Assembly: GCA_016946835.1 (NCBI GenBank)
Contig: JACVTC010000001.1
Span: forward strand, 1,007,501 to 1,027,500
Source: Neocallimastix lanati (nom. inval.)
Taxonomy: Eukaryota; Neocallimastigomycota; Neocallimastigomycetes; Neocallimastigales; Neocallimastigaceae
Reading direction: 5' to 3'
Length of the DNA: 20,000 nucleotides
The position numbers and the translations under genes are program-made. Below the pieces are notes generated by a model. That model saw only the letters and a list, made by a program, of their open reading frames with translations. It was not told the DNA's origin and ran no database searches. Below are positions 9,933 through 20,000 of the stretch, piece after piece. Position 1 is the first letter of the stretch. Each line of letters opens with the position of its first letter.

Positions 9933-10598
9933 TGATATAAATTTTTATAAAAAAAAAAAAAAAAAAAAAAAAGTAAAAAAAAAATTTTTTTTTTATTATT
10001 AAACGAAAATAACATTATATATCTATATTTTTTTTTTTATTTATAATTTCTATAATCTTTTATTATTTTATTGAAATTTATAGGCTTTTTTTATTTATTT
10101 ATTTATTTATTAATTTAAAATTATTTATTAATTTAAAATTATTTATTAATTTATTTAAATAAATTTTATTTAAAAAATACCCTTTGTAATTTTAATTTGA
10201 ATAAATTTAAATATTCTTTTTTTTTTCTTTCGAAAATATATATATATATATAATTATTTAAAATTGATAATAAAAATTAATTTTATAGATTACGATATTT
10301 CTTAATATTAAATAATTGAAAGAAAAAATAAAGGCAAAAACAACTATAAAAGCAAAACAAAACAAAACAAAACCAAAAAAATAAAGAATAAAAAAATAAA
10401 ACAAATCAACAGTTTTTTATTACACTATATAATACATTATTTTTTTAAAATATATATATATATATATATTTTAATGATTATCAAAATTTTATTTTTGATA
10501 AATGAATAATAAAAGCTCGAATGTACAATAAATCTTCAATCCATTTTTTATAATTAACAATTATTTCAATTCACTTAACAATATAATATTTTTTTACC

Positions 10599-10627
10599 TT
10601 TTTTTTTTTTTGCTTTTTTTTTTTTTT
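10599..10627 (+). promoter_or_regulatory. Poly(T) tract upstream of the CLASP start
   Basis: T13, then GC, then T14, ending 59 nt before ATG 10687. The placement is comparable with the T34 tract upstream of the WDR53-like gene. A promoter or leader role is inferred from known dA:dT behaviour in fungi. Confidence 0.3.
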
Positions 10628-10686
10628 ACACTATCTTAACATTGTTTTAAAAAAATTATTTTTTTAAGGTTGGAATATATCTAAAA

Positions 10687-12571
10687 ATGAATTTTGAAAG
10701 TATTTATTATAATCAAGAGGTATATATAAAATTTTTTATAATGAAATTTCAATTTTTTTTTTTTTATAAATTTCAATATTTTAAATACAATTTTTATTCC
10801 TATTACAGAATGTATTTCAAATTAATTTGAAGTAAATTACAATTTCATTTCTTTCTTTGTAATAATATTATTATTATTAACCATTTAAATTAAATTATCA
10901 ATTCTTAAAAAAAGTTTTATTTTTATAAATTCAAATTTCTTAATATTAATCAATATTTATGCCGTTTTTAATTATAATTATATATAAATTCATATTATTC
11001 TAATAAATCTTAACAATATTTTTTTATATATATATGCCCATATATATTAATAAAAATAAATAAAGTTTTATAATAAACCAGATTCTTATGTAAAAGATGC
11101 CCATAAATTGTTAAGCATATTTAATGAAAAAGAATCTGAAAATAATTGGGAAAAATTCAATAACGCATTAAAGCAATTTAAAGAGCTTAGTGCTCAAATG
11201 GTTACCTCATCAGATTATAATGATATTCTTAAATCATTTTCTGGAGCAATTCTAAATTCGGTATATTATAAATATTCAGCACTATATATTCAACTATTCA
11301 AATTTTTATTAAGATATATTAGAAATATTTTTTTTTTAAACTTAAACAAATATAATAATATATGTTAATTAAATTGTTTATTTTAATAAATTATTATAAT
11401 TAAATTTAATTAAATTAAATTAAATTAAATTGTATTATATTATATTTATATTATATAAAATTTTATATAATATTATTTATATTATCACAAAAAATATATT
11501 AAAGATTAATAGTGAGAGAGGTGCCTTATCAAAAACAGCATTAGATGTCATTGGTGAAATTTCTTATTTAATGAAATTTAATTTTGAATCATTCATTGAT
11601 ATATTTTTTCCCACAATTCTAGAAATCACAGGAAAATCAAATAATATCTTTACACAAAATGGCTTAAATTGTTTAAAAAAGATTATTACAAATACAGGTT
11701 CAATAAAAATTATACCTCAACTTTTCGTTCAAAAAACAAATAAAAAAAAAAAGATAAGACAAGTTGTTGCTGAATGCATAGAAACTTGCCTTCAACACAT
11801 TTCAACAAAAAAATTGTACGATTATATTGATATTATTGAACAACTAATAAAAGAAGGTATATACGATCGTGAACAAATAATAAGAGATACTTATAAAAAA
11901 ATTTATCAATCCTATAAAAAAATTTTTAATGATAATATTGTTCATAGGTATGTTTTATTAATATATATATGATATTCAGAGTTTGAAAAAAATGAAAAAT
12001 AAAATAAAATAAAATAAAATTTTTAAAAAAAAAATAAATAAAAATAAAAATGAAAATGAAAATAAATTAATAGATAAATAATAATAATAATAATATATAA
12101 ATATTATTCTATTTAATAAATAACTTTTATATATATATGTATTAAAAAAATCATTTGTAATATTAATAATAAATAATATTTTATATTATATTATATTATA
12201 TTTATATATATGAAGATTTGAGGCACAATTATCAAAAGAAGATATAAAACGTCTTGGAATTGATTCATCTAATAATAATAATAATAATAATGAAAATGAT
12301 ACAATAAATACTACTATTTCAATTAATAATATTTTTAATAATAGTAATAGCAATAATAAAAATAATAATAATAAAAATAATAATAATAATAATTTTAATA
12401 AAAATCAAGATTTATTATTAATGAGAACTCCTAAAGGTAATCATATATATATATATGTTATATAATTCAGCAATATCAAAAGCAATAATAATAATAAAAT
12501 AATAAGAATAAGAATAAGAATAATAATATACATTTATAAATAATATAAAATTTTATTTATTTATATAATTT

Positions 12572-12615
<44 letters not shown>

Positions 12616-14891
12616 GAAAATAACAGAATAAGAATTAATCCATCCTTATTTTCAAGTGAAAAGAAAAGTTCTTTAAATTCTTTTAATGTAATTCCTTCAA
12701 CCCCAGCACTTTTACGACAAAATAATCCATATTTTCAACAAGCTTATTCATCAATAAAAAAATCATTATTCTTTAATAAAATCCCTGATATAAATAACAA
12801 TGATTTGACTTTTCCCAAAGAACGTCCAAAAAATTTACTAAACCTTTTCTTAAAAAATTCTGATGAATTTAAAACAAAATATAACTATAATATAAATTCA
12901 AATATTAATTCTAATTTAAGTTTTAATAATAATAATAATAATAATAATAAAGTAATTAATATAAATACAGGAACTTTAAATAATAATAATAATAATAATG
13001 ACAATAATGAAAGCAATGAAAATAATGAAAATAATGAAGTTAATCGAAATAATGAGAATAATGAGAATAATAAAAATAATGAAAATAATGAAAATAATAA
13101 TAGTAATGATAATATTATATCAACAGCTAAAAATAATACCTATAATGATGATAATTCTATGGAAATAGAAATAGAAGATAAAACTTTTATTAATACAAGT
13201 AATAATTTAGAAACTACAATTAATAATGATACTGAGACCATTAGGAACGGTGATATTACTATGTTTGAAGATCATGAAACTATTGAAGAAAAATTTAAAT
13301 ATTTATTAACACAAATTTCATCACTTAATAGTATTAATAAAAAAGAATCATTTGATTCTTTATTAGAAACAACAAATCGTTGTAATTTAAATGATATTAT
13401 TAAATATCAAGGTTATATTATGGAATGTGTTAAGTTTGGTTTTATAGAAGATGATTCAAATATTGTATTTCAATCGTTGACCTGTTTAGAGAAAATAGTA
13501 AATTGTAAAAAGGAATTAATAGAAAAAAAGGCTAGAATAATTTCAGATGACAAAAATAAAATTAATAATAATAGCAATATCTCAGATACCAAATATGGAA
13601 GTAATGACAATGATTATTATAGAGATATAAAGGGGAAAAAAATGGATAAAAATACAATTGAAAATATTGATAGTAATGATAGTAATATAAAAAAAGGTAA
13701 TGATAACAGAAACAATGATATAATAAACGGTGAAATTAAATTAGATGATTCCATTATAACTCGATTGGCACTTATATTATCAGATTTTAAAAATAATAAT
13801 ACTATTATTAATAAAACGTTAAATTTAATAGAAACTATATTTAAAGATAACCCATTAGAATATTATATTTATATTCTTTTAGAAAAAGCACAGGAATATG
13901 ATATAAAAATTAAAAGGATTTTAATAGAATTAGTAGAGAAATTAATTCTTTATACCTATAATAAAACAGAAAATGGTCAAGAATTAAGTATTGATAATAA
14001 TAATCAATTAATCGCTAATGATGAAAAGGAAAATAATATAGTAAAAGAAAAATTAAACCCATATTTAGCCATACTGATTAAAAAAATAAATGAATCAGAT
14101 CCAAAACAAAGAGTTAGTTTAGTCATATCCTTTATTAATATTCTTCAAATTTATCCATTAAAAATAAATCTTGTTTGTTTCCTTCAAATATATATTAATT
14201 TTTATAATGAAATTCATATTAGAAGAAAGTTACAATCTTTTACTGTAATTCTTTGTCGAGATAATAATATTAATAATACCGGAAATACTAAAATCATTAA
14301 CAATGATAAAACTATCGAAACTGAAATTATAAAAATCCCAAATTCTATTATATTATTTGAAGCAATTAATTCAATGGCATCCTCCCAAAAAAAGCAAATT
14401 AAAATGATATTAAGTAAAGATATTCCAAATTTTAATGAAATTGAAAGAAATCAAAAACAACTTAAAGTTAAATTAAATGCTTTAAAACAACGAAAACAAT
14501 TTTCTTCAGATTCTAATCAAAGTGATGATAATGAAAAGGTATTATTATTAAATGAACCTATGAAGTCAGAACCTCTTCCAATAAATAATGTCCAAGACTT
14601 GAATCCTAATAAACGTTTAAAAATATCATTAACCACCTCAAAAAAAATAATTTCATCCATACGATTAGAAGAAGAAAAAAATCGTATCAGAAAAAAATCT
14701 TCAAATTATTCTCAGCATCAACAGCAGCATCAACAACAGCAACAACAACAACAACAAATAAAAAATAAAGTAGAGAAGCAAGTTCAAAATAAATCTCAAA
14801 AGCAAATTCAACACCAAACAAAAAATCATTTAGTAAATAAACCTCAACCGCAAACTCAACAGCAACAACAACAATATTCTAATAAAAACTC

Positions 14892-14923
<32 letters not shown>

Positions 14924-15890
14924 TGGTTAATAATAGTAAAAGTATTAATAATAAAATTAAAGAAGTTTTAATTAGTAACGATAGTTCTACTCTTAATGAA
15001 AATAAAGAAAATAAAAGTCAAAATGAAAATAAATTTGTAAATAATGAGAAAAATAGTGAAATTAAATTTACATCGAAAAAAGAATCCAATTCCAATTTTT
15101 CCATTAAAAAAGCACAATCAAAAATTCCTGAGTATACACATAAAAATAGTCATACCTCAAAAAAAGCAATTCTAAGACCCACATCATCTATTTCATATAT
15201 ACCAAAACTAGAATCAAATCACTTAACCTCAAAAATTCCAATATCATCAAAAGATTATCATTCTAAAAATTTAACTTTTCATAAATCAAAAAATAATATT
15301 GATAATAATATTAATAATTCAGAAGGTATTTATATATTTACTTTATATATTAGCAATGATAATTAAAAATATTTATTATATATATCAAAAATTTTAATTA
15401 ATATTAAAATTTTTATTTATAATATAAAAGAGAAAGAATTAATCGAAAGTTTTGAAAGGTTAGATTTTCTACCAGTAATAAGAGATACTTCAATTACAGA
15501 AGATAATCATAAAAATTTATCGGTTATTTATGAAATAACAAAGAATATAAAATATAGAAAAATAAATTCTCAAAAAATAGATAAATTAATAGATAACATC
15601 CTAGAAATACTTTTCGAAAAAGATAAAGAGGTAAAATATATAATATATTAATGGTATTATTATTTTCATTATTATTATAATATTTATTTATATTAATGAA
15701 TATTAAATTATTTTATAAAAATTAAAAAATAATAATTTACAATAGGAAAAGCTTAATACAAAATTGAATTGTATATTAATCTTAAACAACCTTTTCAAAA
15801 ATAAATTTATTAATGAATCAAAATATAATCAAATAATTCAATGTCTATTTCATTTAAAAGAAGAATTAATGGTAATAAATATTTTTATTA

Positions 15891-15962
<72 letters not shown>

Positions 15963-16105
15963 GATTGTAGTTATAATAATAATAATATTAATAAAGATTG
16001 TAGTTATAATAATAATAATAATAATAATAATATTAATAATATTAATAATAATAATAATAATTGCTTTTTTCTTTTTTCATTTAATATTAGTTTTTATATT
16101 TTATA

Positions 16106-16194
<89 letters not shown>

Positions 16195-17489
16195 CAATAC
16201 TGTTTTCTATTATTTTTATATTATAAATAACATGAACTAATTAAAAAAAAAAATATTAATTTTATTATTATCTTTAATATAATAATGATTACATATAGAT
16301 TTCAGAAAAATCGGATACATTAAAATTTGATCATTTAATCTATATTCAAACTTTATTAGAAGAATTAATCGATTCTATATTAAGAAATTATGTAAATAAT
16401 TTGAACCTTAATTCAATTTCTGATATACTAAATCGTAATGAATTAAGAAGTTTAATTGATATAATAGAGAAACTCATAAAATTTATAAATGTTAAAATTA
16501 CTAACCATGTTGAAGAGGATAATTGTGAAAATAATCTTAAAATCAAAGATATAGAGAATAATAATAATGAAAATGATAATGAAAATGAAAATGAAAATAG
16601 TAATGAAAATAATAATGGAAGTAATAATGAAAATAAAAATGAAAATAGTAATGAAAATAATAATGAATATAATAATGGAAGTAATAATGAAAATAATAAT
16701 GAAAATAGTAATGAAAATAATAATGAATATAATAATGGAAGTAATAATGAAAATAATAATGAAAATAGTAATGAAAATAATAATGAATATAATAATGGAA
16801 GTAATAATGAAAATAAAAATGAAAATAATAATGATAGTAATAATGAAAATAATAATGGAAGTAACAATAAAAATAAAAATGAAAATATTACTGAAAATGA
16901 TGATGGAAATAATGATGGAGATAATAATGAAAATAAAAATAAAATAAATAATGAAATTGACAATAAAGGTAATAAAAATAATAATATAGAAAAAAATACA
17001 AACGATGAAATTAAATATATTGTGGACTTTTTTATGAATTTCTTAGATATATCAATTCCAATTCTTATTAAGGTATAATTAATAATTTAATTTTAAAAAT
17101 ATTAAAATCATGTAATAATCACAAAAAGAAATAATATTAATATTTTTTTTTCTTCTTCTTATTATTATTATAATTATTATTTAATATATTTATTAATTAA
17201 AATATAGATAATTGACCAAGATAAATTATATCTTAATAGTAAAAGTAATAAATGTTTAAAAGAAATATCCGTTATTTTAACTTATTTAATAAAAAATGAA
17301 ACATTTTTAACTATTATTAATCAAAAAGAAATTAAAATTAGAGAGAAATTTTATAATTTACTAGAAGATCAATTAAATAAAGAGCAAATGAATATTGTGA
17401 AATATTTAAAACTTCAATATTTATTTAATAATTTATTTAATGATATTATACCACCATTCACACTTAAAAGTAACATTGAATTCAAATAA
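10687..17489 (+). CDS. CLASP: CLASP-family microtubule-stabilising protein (Stu1/Cls1-like), 9 exons, about 1,650 aa
   Basis: Preferred exons: 10687-10699 (uncertain), 11082-11260, 11505-11947, 12216-12436, 12614-15325, 15431-15630, 15746-15871, 16299-17072 and 17208-17489 (TAA). From 11082 on all phases agree; introns are 105-427 nt. N-terminal TOG (CLASP_N) domain, about residues 10-250: SENNWEKFNNALKQFKEL, NSERGALSKTALDVIGEI, then IEQLIKEGIYDREQIIRDT, as in CLASP TOG2. An Asn-rich linker follows. A second HEAT/TOG-like stretch covers about 500-835. A basic Ser/Lys/Gln linker (836-1190) carries SKIP, SYIP and SKIP at about 1121, 1146 and 1158, which fit EB1-binding SxIP motifs. A helical C-terminal domain (1191-1649) is split by an Asn/Glu repeat (about 1380-1527). 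CLASPs promote microtubule rescue and spindle and cortical attachment. The family call is firm. The start is not: an alternative joins 10687-10719 to 11066. Confidence 0.85.
10809..10831 (+). other. Possible alternative early exon of the CLASP gene
   Basis: A good acceptor (TTCCTATTACAG) precedes AAT GTA TTT CAA ATT AAT TTG AA and then GTAAAT. It would extend an exon 10687-10719 with NVFQINL. However, it ends in phase 2, whereas both candidate acceptors of the next exon (11066 and 11082) need phase 0 or phase 1. It is therefore either not used or needs an unseen microexon. Confidence 0.25.
12576..12612 (+). repeat. Poly(A)37 directly upstream of a CLASP 3' splice site
   Basis: Thirty-seven A run into the acceptor G at 12613, where the frame-required exon begins (12614). 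The usual pyrimidine tract is replaced by a pure purine tract on the sense strand. The exon start is fixed by frame: GG + TT GAA AAT AAC continues the CLASP reading. Confidence 0.7.
15872..16298 (+). other. CLASP intron 7 with complementary AAT and ATT arrays
   Basis: Donor GTAATA after ATG (15869-15871) and acceptor ATATAG at 16298. An AAT array fills about 15891-15961 (71 nt) and an ATT array about 16106-16194 (89 nt). In the transcript these are complementary and could form a stem of about 70 bp with a loop of about 145 nt. Between them, AATAAAGATTGTAGTTATAA is duplicated (about 15958-15977 and 15991-16010). Confidence 0.8.
16555..16960 (+). repeat. In-frame coding minisatellite, 60-bp period
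   Basis: Within the CLASP exon at 16299-17072, three nearly identical 60-bp units lie at 16621-16680, 16681-16740 and 16741-16800, with degenerate copies on both sides. Each encodes a 20-residue Asn/Glu block ending NEYNNGSNN. The unit is a multiple of three, so copy-number change keeps the frame. It splits the helical C-terminal domain into two parts. Confidence 0.9.
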
Positions 17490-17531
17490 TTATTTAAATA
17501 AGTTTATTTTTATTATATATTTAAAATGTTC

Positions 17532-17565
<34 letters not shown>

Positions 17566-17941
17566 TTATTTATTATTTTATTTATTATTTCTTTATTTCA
17601 TTTCAATTTTTAATTATATTTCATAATTAATATGTAATAGTTTATCAAAATAGTACATTAATATATAATTTATATATATGATACCAAGAAAAAAAAATGT
17701 ATTATTATCTTACAAAATGTTCATAAAGAATATAGTATAATAATAAATATATATATATTAAGTATTTTTAGTTTTTTGTTTTCTTCATCTATAAATTAAA
17801 TATATATATTATTATTATTTTAAACCAATATATTATAATATATTTATAATAAACTTTAGAATTTATAATTTATTTCTTAATGTATTCCAAATAATTTTTT
17901 ATAAAAACAAAACAAAACAAAACAAAAACAAAAACAAATAC

Positions 17942-17972
<31 letters not shown>

Positions 17973-18430
17973 TATATATACTAATAATAAAATATAATAA
18001 ATAAAAAAATAAAAATTATTATCTACTTATTATATATTAAATATTTTTATATATTATATGTATTTCTCTTTTATTAATGATCAATCCACTAAGTTTTGAA
18101 ATGAAAAAGTTAGAAATTAAGAATATGATTGTTTATTTTATTATTTATTTGTTAAAATCGTTAGAGAAAGATAATCGATAAAAAAAAAAAAAAATTTTTT
18201 TATAAAAATAACAATTTCTTCTAACAGATCAATGAGTCAATGAATCTTTAACAAATTAATAAAAGAAAACAACAAGGATAATAATACTAATTATAATTAC
18301 TCATTGAAAGAGATATACTTTTTTTTTTTTTTCTTTTAGATTTTTATATATATATTTATATATCTACATATAACATGTATGGTATCCTTGTTTTACACAA
18401 TACTATATATATATATACTTTATATATATA
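17490..18430. other. AT-rich region downstream of CLASP, no gene supported
   Basis: It holds ATT triplets (about 17536-17566), AAAAC pentamers (about 17905-17936), a poly(A) run (about 17942-17969) and TA repeats. The 3' end of the CLASP transcript must lie in the first part. The only small frame noticed is 34 codons at 18077-18181, which has no recognisable feature. Confidence 0.5.
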
Positions 18431-18860
18431 CTCTGAATATAACCTAGTGTTATGTAATATTCAACATAGTTGGGTCAACTCACCACAAACATCTGTAATG
18501 TATTATACTTTATTACACAGCCACAATAATTACTAATTGGCCATACCAGTTTTTGGTTCATAATCTTTAAGTAAAGGTAATACTGATTGTTATCCTTTAA
18601 AAGTTTCATGTGTGGAAATGTGACTGGGACAAGATGCTTTAAGGGGTCTTTCATTGCTTTTTCATCATGATTGACAAAATAGTTAACGTTCCTCTCTCAG
18701 TTAACTATAGATTTGTTAATACATGTAATATATTACAATTTTCTTTGTTCATTCTGATTAGGCAGAAGCTTAATACATGGCCTGAGTAGAGTTCAAGACA
18801 ATATATCAATCATACTTCCAATTTCATTTATTAAGGGAACAAAACAAAAATGGATATACT
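18430..18860. other. GC-elevated non-genic island, possibly a decayed mobile element
   Basis: Base composition changes abruptly here: words such as GGGTCAACTCACCACA, GTGACTGGGACAAGATGC and GGCCTGAGTAGAG have no parallel in the other intergenic DNA. A minus-strand frame stays open from 18696 to its stop at 18475-18477 (73 codons). It reads in part NYFVNHDEKAMKDPLKHLVP and KIMNQKLVWPISNYCGCVI, with a first Met at 18654 giving 59 residues. Further minus-strand fragments upstream (about 18700-18840) are broken by stops. I do not recognise the protein. The TGTTATG at 18448 could be an LTR start, but no matching end or target duplication was found. Confidence 0.5.
18475..18696 (-). pseudogene. Minus-strand open frame in the GC-elevated island, unidentified
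   Basis: A 73-codon stop-free frame, from after a TGA at 18697-18699 to the TGA at 18475-18477, with normal-looking amino-acid diversity (Trp, Pro, Cys, His). This contrasts with the Phe/Tyr/Lys/Asn strings of chance frames nearby. There is no clear start context and no family match that I can name. It is plausibly a fragment of a transposable-element protein. A chance frame cannot be excluded. Confidence 0.3.
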
Positions 18861-18876
18861 ACTTTATCTTATCTTT

Positions 18877-18878
<2 letters not shown>

Positions 18879-18922
<44 letters not shown>

Positions 18923-19060
18923 CTATTTAAATTATGTGAGAACTAAAGAACCACTTGCAATGAAATTGGTCTTTTCATTTATTTTATAATTATTTTTATA
19001 ATTCAAAAATCATTTATGGATTAAATGTGGTGCAGTAAAAATTATATATAATTTGTTTGA

Positions 19061-19094
<34 letters not shown>

Positions 19095-19182
19095 TTTATT
19101 AAAACGCCGAAAAAAATCTAAACTTCACAGTAAAATAATTATATATATATATATATATATATATAAATATATAATAGATATG

Positions 19183-19220
<38 letters not shown>
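18879..19220. repeat. Cluster of long homopolymers: T39, T29, (AT)n, A38
   Basis: T39 at 18879-18917, T29 at 19064-19092, an AT run at about 19139-19164 and A38 at 19183-19220. T39 and A38 are complementary, about 265 nt apart. They bracket a stretch that includes a few G+C-containing words (18935-19035) but no frame worth calling. Confidence 0.8.
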
Positions 19221-19222
<2 letters not shown>

Positions 19223-19664
19223 TAATAAATATATATTTGTTATAAACTTAAATGTTCAATAGAAATAATAAAAATAAAAAATATTTAAAATAATAATAAT
19301 AATAATAAAATGAATATTTAAAACATAAAAAAAATATTCATATTTTTTTTTTTTTTTTTTTTTTTTTTGTATATCTTGTCAACGACAAATTAATTAAAAT
19401 ATTATTCCAATATTATACATAAAATAAATATTATTTATTTATTAATTATTAATTATTATTGTTTATTATTTATTTATTTATTTATTTATTATTAGATATT
19501 ATATATTATTTATTTATATATTTGTTATTATTTATTGATATTGATTATTATAAATAATATTATTTATAATTATTATTGATTAATTAAAAAACTTTTTTTT
19601 ATCTTATATTTATTTAAAATTTGATTTATTTATTTTTTTTTATTTTAAAAATTTTAATTTAACT

Positions 19665-19700
<36 letters not shown>

Positions 19701-19800
19701 ATATATAAATATAAAGTTTTTTTTTTTTATTATTTTCCAATGACATATTTATTTTTATTAAATTCATTTTTTAATTAATTTTTAATTAATTTATTTATTT

Positions 19801-19836
<36 letters not shown>

Positions 19837-19891
19837 ATTTAATTTTAATTTTAAATAAATTTATTTCTTTTATCTTTATTAGAAAAATATT

Positions 19892-19936
<45 letters not shown>

Positions 19937-20000
19937 AAAAAAGAAAGAATCCAAGAAAAAGAAGAGTGTATCATAGATAATTTTATTGAAATGAATATTG
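19221..20000. other. AT-rich right edge; possible start of a next gene
   Basis: No complete gene is seen. Poly(T) runs lie at about 19345-19368, 19669-19693 and 19803-19832, and poly(A) at about 19899-19934. The last 65 bases are less monotonous (GAATCCAAGAAAAAGAAGAG, then GTATCATAG). An ATG at 19991 could begin a gene reading out of the window (M-N-I), with the preceding A tract as a promoter or leader. This is weak evidence. Confidence 0.3.

Larger units (their letters stand above)
8947..10686. other. Intergenic region between the WDR53-like and CLASP genes
   Basis: About 1.7 kb without a supported gene. The first part should hold the 3' end of the WDR53-like transcript. From about 9480 to 10000 the + strand is strongly A-rich, with AAAAT-type repeats, a short GATA run (about 9506-9522) and long A tracts near 9950-9971. 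AAAAC pentamers lie at about 10355-10372. A G+C-containing hairpin at 9906-9932 is the one distinctive element and is listed separately. Confidence 0.5.

Noticed and set aside
9656-10015. Minus-strand open frame of 119 codons rich in Phe, Leu and Tyr
   Set aside because: It is produced by A-rich low-complexity DNA. Only the short hairpin-coded stretch has varied residues, and there is no domain.
16567-16947. Plus-strand frame of Met/Ile/Lys repeats
   Set aside because: A shifted frame of the same coding minisatellite. The CLASP frame is fixed by its flanking exons.
16388-16963. Minus-strand open frame of 191 codons rich in Leu, Phe and Ser
   Set aside because: It is the antisense of the Asn/Glu coding repeat of the CLASP gene; the 3-bp-periodic repeat keeps several frames open at once.
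18077-18181. 34-codon plus-strand frame (MINPLSFEMKKLEIKN...)
   Set aside because: Short, with no recognisable feature and no exon-like neighbours that continue it. Chance is likely.
18448-18860. Solo LTR starting TGTTATG
   Set aside because: No matching CA-terminated end with a target-site duplication could be found by eye, so it is left as an open possibility rather than called.
19057-19245. Plus-strand frame of Phe, Lys and Ile-Tyr runs
   Set aside because: It is a translation of T29, an AT dinucleotide run and A38, so it is not a gene.
1-20000. Dictyostelid origin
   Set aside because: Asn-rich proteins and AT content fit, but long intergenic regions, seven to eight introns per gene and a FLYWCH/MULE relic fit gut fungi better. 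It is not excluded.

Overview
This is an extremely AT-rich eukaryotic window. It is packed with homopolymer runs (A or T up to about 39 nt), AAT/ATT triplet arrays and ATTTT pentamer arrays. Genes are split by many short GT..AG introns, and their exons are visibly richer in G+C than the surrounding DNA. Asn-rich proteins, 100-650 nt introns and a FLYWCH/MULE-type transposase relic together suggest an anaerobic gut fungus (Neocallimastigomycota). A dictyostelid amoeba is the main alternative. The taxonomic call is inference, not a sequence match.

Layout. (1) 1-578: AT-rich DNA with no gene seen. (2) 579-4526: a candidate degenerate Mutator-like (MULE) DNA transposon. It is bounded by an imperfect terminal inverted repeat of about 25 bp and a 9-bp direct repeat (ACTTATTTA). 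It carries an unusual inverted pair of satellite arms (745-2925: CTGTACTTT-containing spacers alternating with ATTTT arrays) and a broken FLYWCH + MULE transposase gene (3054-about 4200). (3) 4536-5838: AT-rich DNA ending in a T34 tract upstream of gene 1. (4) 5839-8946, + strand: a WD40-repeat gene resembling WDR53, rebuilt here as eight exons encoding 367 residues. One exon appears to be a 14-nt microexon. (5) 8947-10686: intergenic DNA with one isolated GC-rich hairpin at 9906-9932. (6) 10687-17489, + strand: a CLASP-family (Stu1/Cls1-like) microtubule plus-end regulator of about 1,650 residues in nine exons. It has an N-terminal TOG domain, a second HEAT/TOG-like region, a basic Ser/Lys-rich linker with three SxIP EB1-binding motifs, and a C-terminal helical domain interrupted by a 20-residue Asn/Glu tandem repeat. 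(7) 17490-20000: AT-rich DNA with long homopolymers and one anomalous island (about 18430-18860) that is clearly richer in G+C. The island has a 73-codon open frame on the minus strand. A possible next gene starts at the right edge.

The two genes lie in tandem on the + strand with about 1.7 kb between them. Nothing in the sequence shows that they act together: one is a beta-propeller scaffold, probably of the DDB1/Cullin-4-associated kind, and the other a microtubule rescue factor. Exon structures were inferred by hand from reading-frame continuity and GT/AG sites. The 5' end of the CLASP gene is the least certain part.
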